Source of the DNA: Omphiscola glabra
Lineage: Eukaryota; Mollusca; Gastropoda; Lymnaeidae
Direction of reading: 5' to 3'
Length of the DNA stretch: 64,000 nt
Assembly (NCBI GenBank): GCA_964017045.1
Contig: OZ024802.1
Span: forward strand, 6,184,413 to 6,248,412
In this document: in pieces, positions 23,101 to 33,376 of the stretch
Numbering within the stretch: the first letter of the stretch is position 1
Layout: every line of letters begins with the position of its first letter
Program-made: the position numbers and the translations under genes
The notes under the pieces: model-generated
Told to the model about the DNA's origin: nothing
What the model saw: only the letters and a program-made list of their open reading frames with translations
The model's database searches: none

Positions 23101-26100
23101 AAAAATAATTTATAACTTACTATTTATTTAATACGTTTTAAGCTTGTAAGATTTGTTAGGAGTGATTTCCCTTAGTAATTCTATTTTTCATTTTGTATTT
23201 AATTTTCTAGATTACTTAATATAAATTATTGAAAAAATTGTCTTGTAAAATAAGACAACAAACGTATTCCTAATAAGAAAATAAAATGTTTATTGAAATG
23301 TGATTCTTAATTAATTTAAATCTTGTTAGTAAAATCTGTACATAAAAACTATAAGAATAATTCGTTGTTGTTTTGAAGGCTTCCTGGCCTAACCTTTTAA
23401 ACGTTAGCTTTGCGCAGTGGCGGTACCATAGTCGATGAGGTTTTACCGAGACGTGGTTATTGCTAGTTGAAAACTATTCCCAATACCCCGCACGGACGAC
23501 CCTCACAGGTCGGCCAGTGCAATTTTTTACGGCTCTTACGGGAGCTTAATAATTGAAAGTATGAATGGGATAATATTAAATTGCAGATCCCTACGTCTCA
23601 AATTCATTGTGTGGGAGGCATCCTAAATATAACTCATGAAAAAATACTTTGCGGGCTGTATATTATGAATGACTGGTTTAAACCTTGGACATATTTAAAA
23701 ATGAGCAAAAGCATCCATATAAGCTATATCAAATCTATTTAATTGCTTGTAGCCTAATAGAAATACATTTAAAGAAATAGTTGAATAATTATTTTTTTTC
23801 TCCAGAATTTGAAAGTTTAAATTATGAATTTATTTTTTATTATCAATAATGATCATCTGTGTAATACTGTTATTAATATGTAATCACATTTGTCGGAATG
23901 CCCACATCTATGTTTTTATTGTGTTTCTAAGGTTGAAGATCAAATTTTAATCTGTGCTATACAAATGAAAATGTCTTCAAACAATAACAAACTAAAATTT
24001 TTGATTGCGCAGAAACAATGAAATATTAGAATATTTTCGTAGGAGCTAAATTTAAACTCGCAAATCAGAAACTTAAATTTTTCTTCAGTTAATAATCGTG
24101 TGTGACAAAACTGATAATGCTGTTCCCCTTTTTTAAAAATAACATTAATAAATATAATTGATTGCTTTTTAAATTGTTAAATACACCAGACTTTTAGCTC
24201 TGTCTTTTCAACATTGAATATGTTTTACGTGAGTACATTCACATAAGTATACCCATACCTTAAATAAACCTTTTAAAAGTCAAATAATTTTACTCATGTG
24301 AAAATGTATTCTTAAAAATAAAGCCATATATTTTTTCCCTTTACAATTCATGAGCGTGACCAAAGTGGGTTAAGATTTTATTTCAAAATATGAACACATA
24401 TATATGTCTCCACTTTGTGACAAGTAAAGTTGGTGTACATTTTTTATGCGATTAATAATATTTCTTTAAAAAAAAAACTCAAGGCTGTAACAGGTACAGA
24501 TGTGAAAATGGGTTAAAAGATTCTTCTTGAGATAAAAAAAAACTACTGTGTTTTACGATTTTATGATAATATAGTAGAAAAACCATGCAAATGTTTGATT
24601 AATTTTTTTATGAATATACCAATGTATCAAATTCAATTAATATAAAAGATATTTAAAATGGAATATAGATTTTTTTTTGTACATTTAAGGTCATGTTTTT
24701 ACAAATGTGAGAGAAAAAAAATTGTAGATTATATATTATATAACTGATACATATTTCTTCAAACTTAATGATGTTAGAAATGTAAACATCATAACATAGA
24801 TACTTCCTTTTAAACCAGGAATTCTGATGATTTTTCGCAATAGCAGTTAGAAAGTATGTCTAAATGCCTACCATTATTATCCCGGTAACATCAGGTCATA
24901 TACTTTACCACCAGACAGCATATATTCTGTCATACTTTACCACCAGACAGCATATATTCTGTCATACTTTACCACCAGACAGCATATATTCTGTCATACT
25001 TTACCACCAGACAGCATATATTCTGTCATACTTTACCACCAGAAAGCATATATTCTGTCATACTTTACCACCAGACAGCATATATTCTGTCATACTTTAC
25101 CACCAGACAGCATATATTCTGTCATACTTTACCACCAGACAGCGCCTTGTGGTGATCAACACGATAAGCCTTTCATTCTAAAATCGGTTCTTCTTTGTTT
25201 AGATTCCACATCGTCTGCTCACATTTGAACTTCTGCGTCACGTGGAGCTGTGTGTTATATGCGGACCCACACCAAGGTTAGCAGAGTTGGAGAGAGAGGT
25301 AATAAATAGTACTGTCAGGCAGTTATGTTATATCTCCGAACTTAGCCTCATTTCCTGCTGCATTTATTTGAATCACAAGATTTAACAAGGAGTGTGATAG
25401 CAAATATTAGGCTAACACATTCCTAGTTTTATTTCCATCTTCTGCAGTTAAAAATTGGCCTGTGTTGTATTTTAAAATATTTTTTATTATTATATTGTTG
25501 TACTTTGAAGCTGCGGGAATGTTTAGCTCAGTTATTGGGATGTTCCCCTCATGTTCCCCTTGAAAAACAGAAAAAAACTGATTTTTCAAAGGATTTTTTT
25601 TTTAAAATAAGAATTTGATCATTTTAAAAATCTTTCAAAAAAATTATGTGAATGTTTCAATTAGTTTACAGTGATCACTTGATACATTTGATTCATGGAA
25701 ATATACAAGCCATTTATTGAAATATTTAAACCATAAACTTGTTATAAACAAACATCGTCCACCAGAGCGGGATGCCCCCAGAGCAGGGTCCTACCAGAGC
25801 ACCTGAATAATGTGACACAAGAACTGGGTGTCCCCAGAGTGGGGTACCACCAGAGCAGGCAGACTTTGAGGGAGTTTGTGGGGGAAGTCCAGACGGGGTG
25901 AAGAAAATGGTAGGGTAACAATCAAGAGACGCCGGAGTCAGTTTGCAAGTAGAAAACAATAGGACATGGCTTGAGTGTACATGGCCTGAGTGTACATGGC
26001 TTGAGTGTACATGGCTTGAGTGTAGTGGTTGGTTTCATTCTGAACGTCAGATGAAAAGCCATCAAGGAAGTAGCAGTTAATTATGTTTGAGGCTGTTCAA

Positions 26101-29100
26101 ACTCATCCTCAACTATTGGTGATTGAAAGCGAGGTAATGGTGTCCATTCACAAACTGAGAGTGAATTTTTATTTGAAATACCAAGGCAGCAAAGGCAGCA
26201 AAAATAAATTCAACGAAGCCAAAAATTGGTCAAAATTTGAAGTTTTGAAGTGCATCATGGTAGCTGAATGGGACTTCTTGGAATCCCTCTTTTGTTTTCA
26301 ATAAGCCAACAATTACGAATTATTTATGACTATCTGTGTGTCTATGGCTTCATGTGAGAGGACCTTTTCAAAACTGAAACATTTAAAAAGACTAATGGCA
26401 ACAGTCAGGTTATCATGGCAACAGTCCAGGCTACCATGGTAACAGTCCAGGCTACCATGGCAGGCCTTAGGCCACTGCAACCTATGCGGCCGCATTGGGC
26501 CCCGCACTTTATTTTCTAATACAAAATCTTAATTTTCACTTATTATCCTTATCCCTACCCAGACTGGGCCCCGCAAATACCATTTTGCATAGGGCCCAGC
26601 AATTGTTAGGCCCGGCCCTGCATGGCAGCAGTCCAGGCTACCATGGCAACAGTCAGGTTTATCTGGTCTTGCCATTTTTTCAATTGAAATTGACAAGGGG
26701 AAGGATGTTGATGACATGATTGAAATGTTTGCATCTTTGAAGACCAGGAAACAAAGTCTTAACTGCAAAGTTCAATGTCTTAACTGCAAAGTTCAAGGTT
26801 TTAACTGCAAAGTTCAAGGTCTTAACTGCAAAGTTCAATGTCTTAACTGCAAAGTTCAAGGTCTTAACTGCAAAGTTCAAGGTCTTAACTGCAAAGTTCA
26901 AGGTTTTAACTGCAAAGTTCAAGGTTTTAATAAAAAGTAATTTTTTTTGCATTTTGTAAATGCTGTTTCTTCAGATTCTTTGTTTTCTTCTGTCTCTCAT
27001 TTCTTTAGGACTTAATCTACAAACAAAACTATAAGCGCAGACCTGTTTACTCTTACGATTTTGGCGTACAATGTACGATTTTGAGAAGTATACATTCTAT
27101 ATACTGTGTGTTTTTTTACTTTTAAGATAATGTATTGAATGATTTTTGTGATGATATTGTACAATTTTAAGTTTACGGGTAAACAGGTCTGTAAGCGGCT
27201 TGTATGATCTGGTTAAGATACGGGGGAAGGATTATGACACCATGACTTTACTGCACCCGGTTCACCAACCCTAGTGACGCGACTTACAAACATTTTAAAA
27301 ATATTTTCTATTTTATCCTTTTTATATATTAATTATTTTCTTATAGCTTATTAATCTTGAAAATGTATTACTTTTTACCCTTCTGACCAGTAAATATAGT
27401 ACCATCTACTCATCTCCTCAGTAAGTACATGATCTTGACACATTCATTCACCCTCCAGGTGCCCAGATTCTGGCAGGCAGCAGTGGATACTCTGAGGTCA
27501 GCAAGTCAGACTTTCCCTCGCAACTTTCCAGCCTCACTGGATGTTGACAGCAGCATTCTTGGGTAAAGTAACTAGCAAAGCTGTGTTACCAATGCCAACA
27601 ATTCTAACCAATATTTAACCTCTATTTGAACAATTTATTTTATTCTAGGGAGAAGTTTTCACATATGAATCCACAGCAATCCTAACTAGAAGTAGGCTTA
27701 CATTAGCTTGTAAGACAATGGAGATAACGGAAGATTAAAAAAAAAATTAAGTATATAAATTGGTAAATTTACTGGATACTGCCCAAAACATCATATAATC
27801 TTTTAAATAAGTAAAGATGTAAATCTGTCTCCGTGAACAATAAATGACAGTGTGAACATAATCTACTGAATGTTTAAGGTCAATTTTGAATTGTAAGAGT
27901 TCGCATGAACAATATGTGATCTAATTAAGAATCGTCTCGTTTCAGGTTCCTCCTGGTCAATAAAAAATCCAACAGATGTTTGAGTTCTGTGAATCTAACG
28001 AGAGAACGTGACGAGCCCGCCAAGCATGAGAAGAGAAGGGCAGTACTGAGGTCATTCTTCAAATATGTCGTTGGTACTTACTTTGCCAGCAGCATCAAGG
28101 GGACAGAGAAAGGTTGGTAGCCATCCAGACTGGGGTAATGTACCATGATGGTTTGGAATAAAGTAATAGAAGATGTTTATTTCAAAGGTGAGAGATAATG
28201 TTCGAATAATAAAATAGACTTTTAAAATAGGTCATTGAAAAAAAATTGCATATGAAAAAAATAGGTAAGCTAATTAGGGCATCAGGCTGATGTGGATAAG
28301 ATCCCAAAAACAAATCCATTTTTTTTAAAATGGTATATTTGTTTTATAAAGAGTAATAAAAGAATTATTATGAAGAAATTACATTTAAACAAAAAAATTC
28401 AATTAAGATCCAATCAGAGTTAGCAAATTTGAAATTAAATGTAATATCACAGACAATAAAAACAACTAAAATGCAGCAATGATAAATAGCAAAAGACAAA
28501 CAAAACATTCCCAGTGTTGTGAGAAAGTAGTTCCTGCCCTTCCTGTCCCACTGAACTTTTTTCTGTCTATTCACCCCTTTTGACAGCTTCGTTCCTCCGC
28601 AGAAACATGGAATTCTCTCCCATTACACATCCGAAATATACCGACCATCCAAGCCTTCAAAAATTGCCCTCACGAACTCTACAAATTCCAACTCAACCTT
28701 CCATGGCTAGACAGGGGTAAACAGTACTTGGGTGGGCGAGGCCAATCTTTTTATAAAACTCTTTTTTAATAATTTTATGTAACTGTTTTTTTAATGTCAT
28801 GTATCTTTTATTCTTTTTGCTGATTTTCCTGTTAAGTAAGTACTTTTAAACACGCTATATAAGACCACTTTAATAATAATTATAATAATAATAATAATAA
28901 AAATATTGCAACGGGTTGGCTATTGAAGAGGTTTGAGATGAGTTTATCTTTCATGAAATGGACAACACTTTTTTTTTTAATACTCTGGGATATTTTGATA
29001 TAATATCAAAGAACTGTAATGATTAGTGTTGGTGGGTTGTAAAATAAAATTTAAAATATTAACTATAATAAAGTATTTCATGAACGCTGTTAAAATAATT

Positions 29101-29444
29101 TGGCCATCATATAATGTCAGCATTTTACTTTCTGTTAACATTCTTACAAAGTTCTTCATCCAAGAGTAGAGACATTATTTTTTAAAAGATTTTGTATGAA
29201 CTATTTAATTGTGTTTAATTGCATTCCAGGGCCGGCAGAATTCAGCCACCAGGCCACTGATACATATATTGTATGTTCAGGTCATAAATGCTATGCCCAT
29301 ATGTCTGGAAATCATCAAATATTTGTGATGTTTGCTGGGAAAACTCCAACGTTTGCAATGAGGTGGTACTCTTGGACTGACTGTTTTTTGTTCTTTAGCT
29401 CAACACTAAACAAATCATATCAAAGCTTGACCAGCTATCACTAA
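20175..29444 (+). CDS. FUZ: Fuzzy planar cell polarity protein, C-terminal 296 residues in six exons
   Basis: FUZ is a CPLANE-complex subunit needed for ciliogenesis and planar polarity. Exons: 20175-20285, 22827-23024, 25203-25298, 27459-27562, 27946-28112, 29230-29444 (stop TAG/TAA-type end at 29444). All junctions are AG/GT and phases join without a break (891 nt). Family landmarks in order: LVDTLI, TEASILQ, GRIIVATSKWW, the hallmark IYLPHGSPT, IPHRLLTFELL, CVICGPTP, VDSSILG, KRRAVLRSFFKYVV. Vertebrate FUZ is about 418 residues, so roughly 120 N-terminal residues are missing or only partly represented by 17555-17716. The last exon contains a 36-base GT...AG segment divisible by 3; it is too short for a usual intron and I read it as coding. 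Introns carry minisatellites, a U4-like sequence, a hAT relic and a LINE tail. Confidence 0.9.
20798..21850. repeat. 27-bp minisatellite, about 39 copies (FUZ intron)
   Basis: The unit is CATAGTATCAATAGCTATAG plus AACCCCT. Variant blocks (AACCCCT, AAGCCCT, AACCCAT) are spatially clustered. The period is a multiple of 3, giving long artefactual minus-strand frames. Confidence 0.95.
21851..22826. other. AT-rich FUZ intron, nothing recognised
   Basis: Short AT-rich motifs and a few AGAAGAAG-containing near-repeats around 22300-22380. No gene-like signal. Confidence 0.6.
23406..23545 (+). ncRNA. U4 spliceosomal snRNA (gene or pseudogene) in FUZ intron
   Basis: Starts AGCTTTGCGCAGTGGC, the canonical U4 5' end that pairs with U6. 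It continues with the 5' stem-loop containing GATGAGG...CCGAGA (the kink-turn binding 15.5K/SNU13), then TTGCTA, GAAAACTATTCCCAATACCC as in U4, an Sm-like AATTTTTTA, and a terminal hairpin GCTC...GAGC. The length of 140 nt fits U4 (about 140-145). It lies on the FUZ sense strand between the exons ending 23024 and starting 25203. I cannot see a convincing upstream proximal sequence element, so a retrocopied pseudogene is possible, but conservation of all key elements favours a functional or recent copy. Confidence 0.85.
23546..24899. other. AT-rich FUZ intron, nothing recognised
   Basis: Very AT-rich without tandem repeats, coding similarity or terminal inverted repeats that I could see. Confidence 0.65.
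24900..25145. repeat. 32-bp minisatellite, about 8 copies (FUZ intron)
   Basis: The unit contains TACTTTACCACCAGACAGCA and TATATTCTGTCA, almost identical between copies. Confidence 0.93.
25955..26025. repeat. Short repeat of ACATGGCTTGAGTGT, 4 copies
   Basis: Four near-identical units in a FUZ intron. 25299-25954 upstream is AT-rich with nothing recognised apart from CCAGAG-containing near-repeats at 25760-25860. Confidence 0.8.
26305..26760 (+). pseudogene. hAT transposase C-terminal relic, split by an insertion
   Basis: 26305-26415 encodes MTICVSMASCERTFSKLK and HLKRLMATVRLS, the hAT C-terminal dimerisation region (ZMYM1-like type). 26662-26754 encodes LAIFSIEIDKGKDVDDMIEM followed by FASLKTRK, the normal continuation. 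The two parts are separated by GGCAACAGTCCAGGCTACC repeats and a short non-autonomous element. ATGGCAACAGTCAGGTT occurs on both sides of the break, showing where the segment was duplicated or inserted. No upstream transposase domain is intact. Confidence 0.75.
26461..26620. mobile_element. Short non-autonomous hAT-like element inside hAT relic
   Basis: Ends CAGGCCTTAGGCC and GGCCCGGCCCTG are imperfect inverted repeats around a 160-bp core with GGGCCCCGCA motifs. The target duplication is unclear because the insertion sits in a short tandem repeat. Confidence 0.5.
26754..26932. repeat. 21-bp minisatellite, about 8 copies (FUZ intron)
   Basis: The unit is TTAACTGCAAAGTTCAAGGTC; it starts directly after the hAT transposase relic. 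Confidence 0.92.
28584..28905 (+). mobile_element. Non-LTR retrotransposon 3' end (FUZ intron)
   Basis: An open segment of 61 codons ending at 28769 encodes LRSSAETWNSLPLHIRNI and PTIQAFKN, the C-terminal signature of LINE reverse-transcriptase polyproteins. About 130 bp of 3' untranslated sequence and an AATAATAAT-type tail follow, ending near 28905. An in-frame TGA at 28581 marks the degraded upstream edge. Confidence 0.75.
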
Positions 29445-29517
29445 ACAATAGGGATAAGTTGACCTTTGTGTCAAACATGAAGTACTACTGCAATCTGTGC
29501 ATGTTCCATGAAAAATG

Positions 29518-29930
29518 TTGTTTGTTTTAGCCTAATCATGTTAATGTTGTTGTTTTAGCCTAATCATGTCGATGTTGTTGTTTTAGCCTAATCATGTTAA
29601 TGTTGTTTTAGCCTAATCATGTTAATGTTGTTGTTTTAGCCTAATCATGTTAATGTTTTTGTTTTAAGCTTAATCATGTCAATGTTGTTTTAGCCTAATC
29701 ATGTTAATGTTGTTTGTTTTAGCCTAATCATGTTAATGTTTTTGTTTTAGCCTAATCATGTCAATGTTGTTTTAGCCTAATCATGTTAATGTTGTTTGTT
29801 TTAGCCTAATCATGTTAATGTTTTTGTTTTAGCCTAATCATGTCAATGTTGTTTTAGCCTAATCATGTTAATTTTTTTGTTTTAGCCTAATCATGTCATT
29901 GTTGTTTTAGCCTAATCATGTCAATGTTGT
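29518..29930. repeat. ~25-28-bp minisatellite, about 15 copies
   Basis: The unit is GTTTTAGCCTAATCATGTTA with ATGTTGTT of varying length; downstream of the FUZ stop codon. Confidence 0.92.
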
Positions 29931-30019
29931 TGTTTGATTGAATTTTTTCTATTTTAAACAGATCAGTGAGTCAGAAAACATTAAATCTGTTTATCAAGGA
30001 TAAAAACATTCAGATCTAG

Positions 30020-30180
30020 ACATCAAACATCTGTACAGTAGGGAAATCTGACATCAAACATCTGTACAGTAGGGAAATCTGACATCAAACATCTGTACAG
30101 TAGGGAAATCTGACATCAAACATCTGTACAGTAGGGAAATCTGACATCAAACATCTGTACAGTAGGGAAATCTGACATCA
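30020..30180. repeat. 31-bp minisatellite, 5 copies
   Basis: The unit contains GACATCAAACATCTGTACAG and TAGGGAAATCT, nearly identical. A 25-bp triplicate with CAGAGTCTTACGTCATTGC follows at 30313-30390. Confidence 0.92.
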
Positions 30181-30390
30181 CAGGATCTGTGTGACAATGA
30201 TGGACTTCAGACAAAGATTACAGATGAAATTGTGAACACACCCCACCAACATCCCCACCAATTTGTTTGTGGTCATGTCACTCAGCATATGCAGAGAGAT
30301 TCACCAAAGATATTCAGAGTCTTACGTCATTGATCTGAACAGAGTCTTACGTCATTGCTCTGAACAGAGTCTTACGTCATTGCTCTGACT

Positions 30391-30863
30391 AGGACACAGC
30401 AATCTGAACTTAACAACATGCTATGTGCTCCTCATTACGTGAAGCTTTCCACAAGCCGGGATTCTTCTGTGTTGGAGTCATGACGTGTACATATGAATGA
30501 TCCCCTCATCCTACCGGGAGTTACAGCGTAATATTCAAGGGCTTTTTCCAGTGAATCTTCCCGTATAGCATAATGAACGTCGCACATATGCTAAAAGTGA
30601 TACTAAGTCAATTTTTAAAAAATCATGTCTAAAAGAAAGTGCCCTTTAAGGCAGATATGCCCAGATATTCACATTTTCTTTCTGAAATTATGGGGAATTG
30701 TAAAATAGCAAATACCCACCTCAGTATGTCAAACTATGTTTGTTTTCTATGGGTTATGACAGGATAATTGACCCAGAACTGGTGTAATGGTCAGACTATT
30801 TGATACAATAAATATGCGAACTTATATTCCAAGTAACCCAAATATTACCTCTCTATATAACTA
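30391..30863. other. Unique stretch, nothing recognised
   Basis: No coding or repeat signature was seen. Confidence 0.5.
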
Positions 30864-30916
30864 TCGTAGGCGGATAACATTGGTACAATGAAACATTCTG
30901 ACAACTCTAGTGACAG
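30864..30916 (+). mobile_element. SINE core fragment
   Basis: CGTAGGCGGATAACATTG, then GTACAATGAAACATTC and a CAACTC segment, closely match the inside of the minus-strand SINE at 43580-44228 (near 43745-43800). It is an independent copy of that family, cut off by the array that follows. Confidence 0.7.
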
Positions 30917-30917
30917 T

Positions 30918-31147
30918 AGTCCATACACAGCTGGTTCTGAATGTCAGAAGTCATTCAGTCCATACATAACTCATTCTGAATGTCAGAACTCTTTCAGTCC
31001 AGACACAGCTAGTTCTGATTACCAGAAGTCATTCATTCCAGACACAGCTAGTTCTGATTACCAGAAGTCATTCAGCCCAGACACAGCTGGTTCTGAATGT
31101 CAGAACTCATTCAGTCGAGACACAGCTGGTTCTGAATGTCAGATCTA
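30918..31147. repeat. 39-bp minisatellite, about 6 copies
   Basis: The unit contains CCAGACACAGCTAGTTCTGA and CAGAAGTCATTCAG. The period is 13 codons, so an 86-codon frame (SPDTASSDYQKSF repeats) stays open; its ATG lies in SINE sequence, so I do not call a gene. Confidence 0.88.
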
Positions 31148-31178
31148 ACCATGTACTGCTGACTGCATCACTCTATGA

Positions 31179-31375
31179 CAGCGGTTCTCAACCTGTGGGT
31201 CGTGACCCCTTTGGGGGTCGCTAGACCCTTTCACAGGGGTCGCCTAAGATCATCTGAAAACACATATACTCTACAGTTATAAAGTAGCAACAAAAATAAT
31301 TTTGTCGTTGGGGGTCGCCACAACATGAGGAACGGTATGAAAGGGTCGCGGCATTAGAAAGGTTGAGAACCGCTG
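31179..31375. mobile_element. SPIN-like non-autonomous hAT transposon, copy 1
   Basis: Termini CAGCGGTTCTCAACC and GGTTGAGAACCGCTG are perfect 15-bp inverted repeats. A perfect 8-bp target duplication CTCTATGA flanks it (31171-31178 and 31376-31383). Internal blocks GTGGGTCGTGACCCCTTTG, AAAACACATAT, GTTGGGGGTCGCCACAACAT and AAGGGTCGCGGCATTAG match the SPIN (SPACE INVADERS) family as I remember it. Length 197 bp, an internally deleted non-autonomous form. Confidence 0.87.
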
Positions 31376-31451
31376 CTCTATGAGCATGTTCATGTGAACT
31401 TGTTGACAAATTTACTACCCCAGTTGACAGCACTATAAGCTACTGTGTATC

Positions 31452-31935
31452 CTTCCTTCCATCCATGGTGGCAGTATGGCCTTCCATCCATGGTGCCAGT
31501 ATGGCCTTCCATCCATGGTGCCAGTATGGCCTTCCATCCATGGTGCCAGTATGGCCTTCCATCCATGGTGCCAGTATGGCCTTCCATCCATGGTGCCAGT
31601 ATGGCCTTCCATCCATGGTGCCAGTATGGCCTTCCATCCACGGTACCAGTATGGCCTTCCATCCACGGTGCCAGTATGGCCTTCCATCCACTGTGCCAGT
31701 ATGGCCTTCCATCCATGGTACCAGTATGGCCTTCCATCCACGGTGCCAGTATGGCCTTCCATCCACGGTGCCAGTATGGCCTTCCATCCACGGTGCCAGT
31801 ATGGCCTTCCATCCACGGTGCCAGTATGGCCTTCCATCCACGGTGCCAATATGGCCTTCCATCCACGGTGCCAATATGGCCTTCCATCCACGGTGCCAGT
31901 ATGGCCTTCCATCCACGGTGCCAGTATGGCCATTT
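31452..31935. repeat. 25-bp minisatellite, 19 copies
   Basis: The unit is CTTCCATCCATGGTGCCAGT plus ATGGC. Copies with CCATGG cluster on the left and CCACGG on the right. Both strands have open frames of 150-210 codons in several phases, which excludes a real protein reading. Confidence 0.95.
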
Positions 31936-31939
31936 AGTA

Positions 31940-32317
31940 TGTAGATCAGCTTCTTTTTTTATTAATAATCTTTTGATTTTATCACTGCTACATTCCACAC
32001 GTGTGATTGTTGTTATTTTATTTGGCTGGTTTCCTTGTTATTTTATATGGCTGGTTTGTTTATTTTATTTGGCTGGCTGATTTGTTGTTTATATTAATGT
32101 TGCATTATTTTGTGTTGATTATTTTATAAAGCGTTGTTTTTTTACTTTTATATGTCTTGATGTTAATGTTAGAACATTCTCGTATTGGTCTTAATGAAAA
32201 TTTAAATTGTGCTAACTTTGAGATATGCTCAAACATTATAAATATAATCACCTAAAAGTTGATAGTTTTACATTGAACAACAGACTTTACATTTGTATGG
32301 GTTGCAGTTTCTTCAAC
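31940..32317. other. AT-rich stretch, nothing recognised
   Basis: A loose TTATTTTATTTGGCTGG near-repeat at about 32015-32075 is the only structure seen. Confidence 0.5.
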
Positions 32318-32800
32318 CATCAACTCTTAAATTAAAAGTGTCATTTATCAACTCTTAAATTAAAAGTGTTAATTATCAGCTCTGGAATTAAAAGTATCAT
32401 TTATCAACACTTAAATTAAAAGTGTTAATTATCAACTCTTGAATTAAAAGTGTCATTTATCAACTCTTAAATTAAAAGTGTCAATTATCAACTCTTGAAT
32501 TAAAAGTGTCATTTATCAACTCTTGAATTAAAAGTGTCATTTATCAACTCTTAATTAAAAGTGTCATTTATCAACTCTTGAATTAAAAGTGTCATTTATC
32601 AACTCTTGAATTAAAAGTGTCATTTATCAACTCTTGAATTAAAAGTGTCATTTATCAACTCTTAATTAAAAGTGTCATTTATCAACTCTTAATTAAAATT
32701 GTCATTTATCAACTCTTGAATTAAAAGTGTCATTTATCAACTCTTAATTAAAAGTGTCATGATCAATTCTTAATTAAAAGTGACTTTGATCAACTCTTGA
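32318..32800. repeat. ~28-bp minisatellite, about 17 copies
   Basis: The unit is ATCAACTCTTGAATTAAAAG plus TGTCATTT; a 2-bp shorter variant alternates with it. Confidence 0.93.
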
Positions 32801-32995
32801 CAAAGCATGCATTCAAGTAATACACTTTATAAGAATCCCAATTAGTGCTCACCCCCCCCCCCCTTTTTTTTTTTCCACTCTGGGATGCCACTGCACACCT
32901 TTTTTTTCATGTCCCAGAACTATATTTTAATGCCCCCACCCCGTTTTATACAGCAGATTTATTACATCATGTTTACATGAGACTATTTCCATGAA

Positions 32996-33190
32996 AGCAA
33001 AGACAACACTATGCACCAAAGCAAAGACAACACTATGCACCAAAGCAAAGACAACACTATGCACCAAAGCAAAGACAACACTATGCACCAAAGCAAAGAC
33101 AACACTATGCACCAAAGCAAAGACAACACTATGCACCAAAGCAAAGACAACACTATGCACCAAAGCAAAGACAACACTATGCACCAAAGG
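32996..33190. repeat. 24-bp minisatellite, 8 identical copies
   Basis: The unit is GCAAAGACAACACTATGCAC plus CAAA without visible variation, implying recent expansion. It lies just 3' of the hydrolase gene. Confidence 0.95.
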
Positions 33191-33376
33191 CACTTCCAGT
33201 ATTTTTTTAAGATCTTATTTAATTTAAGTTATCGGGGTTGTTTTTTTTTTTTTTTTTTTTTTGTGCTATTGAACTCACCATTAGTTCATACTTTGATAAC
33301 TAGAGATGTCTATGTATTGATGTTAGCTTTCCATTTAATCCTGTTAACTTTCCATTTAATCCAGTGTGTTTAGTTC

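Noticed and set aside
26461..26620. Calling a firm 8-bp target duplication for this element
   Set aside because: Flanking short repeats (CCATGGCA) make the match ambiguous; only CATGG is shared.
29358..29396. Possible 36-base intron in the last FUZ exon (GTGGTAC...TTTAG)
   Set aside because: Too short for a normal animal intron and a multiple of 3; reading through is simpler, though transcripts should decide.
30888..31148. 86-codon repeat protein
   Set aside because: Its start lies in a SINE fragment and the rest is a 39-bp minisatellite whose period keeps the frame open.
31452..31935. Open frames of 150-210 codons on both strands
   Set aside because: They translate a 25-bp repeat in several overlapping phases; a real protein would favour one.
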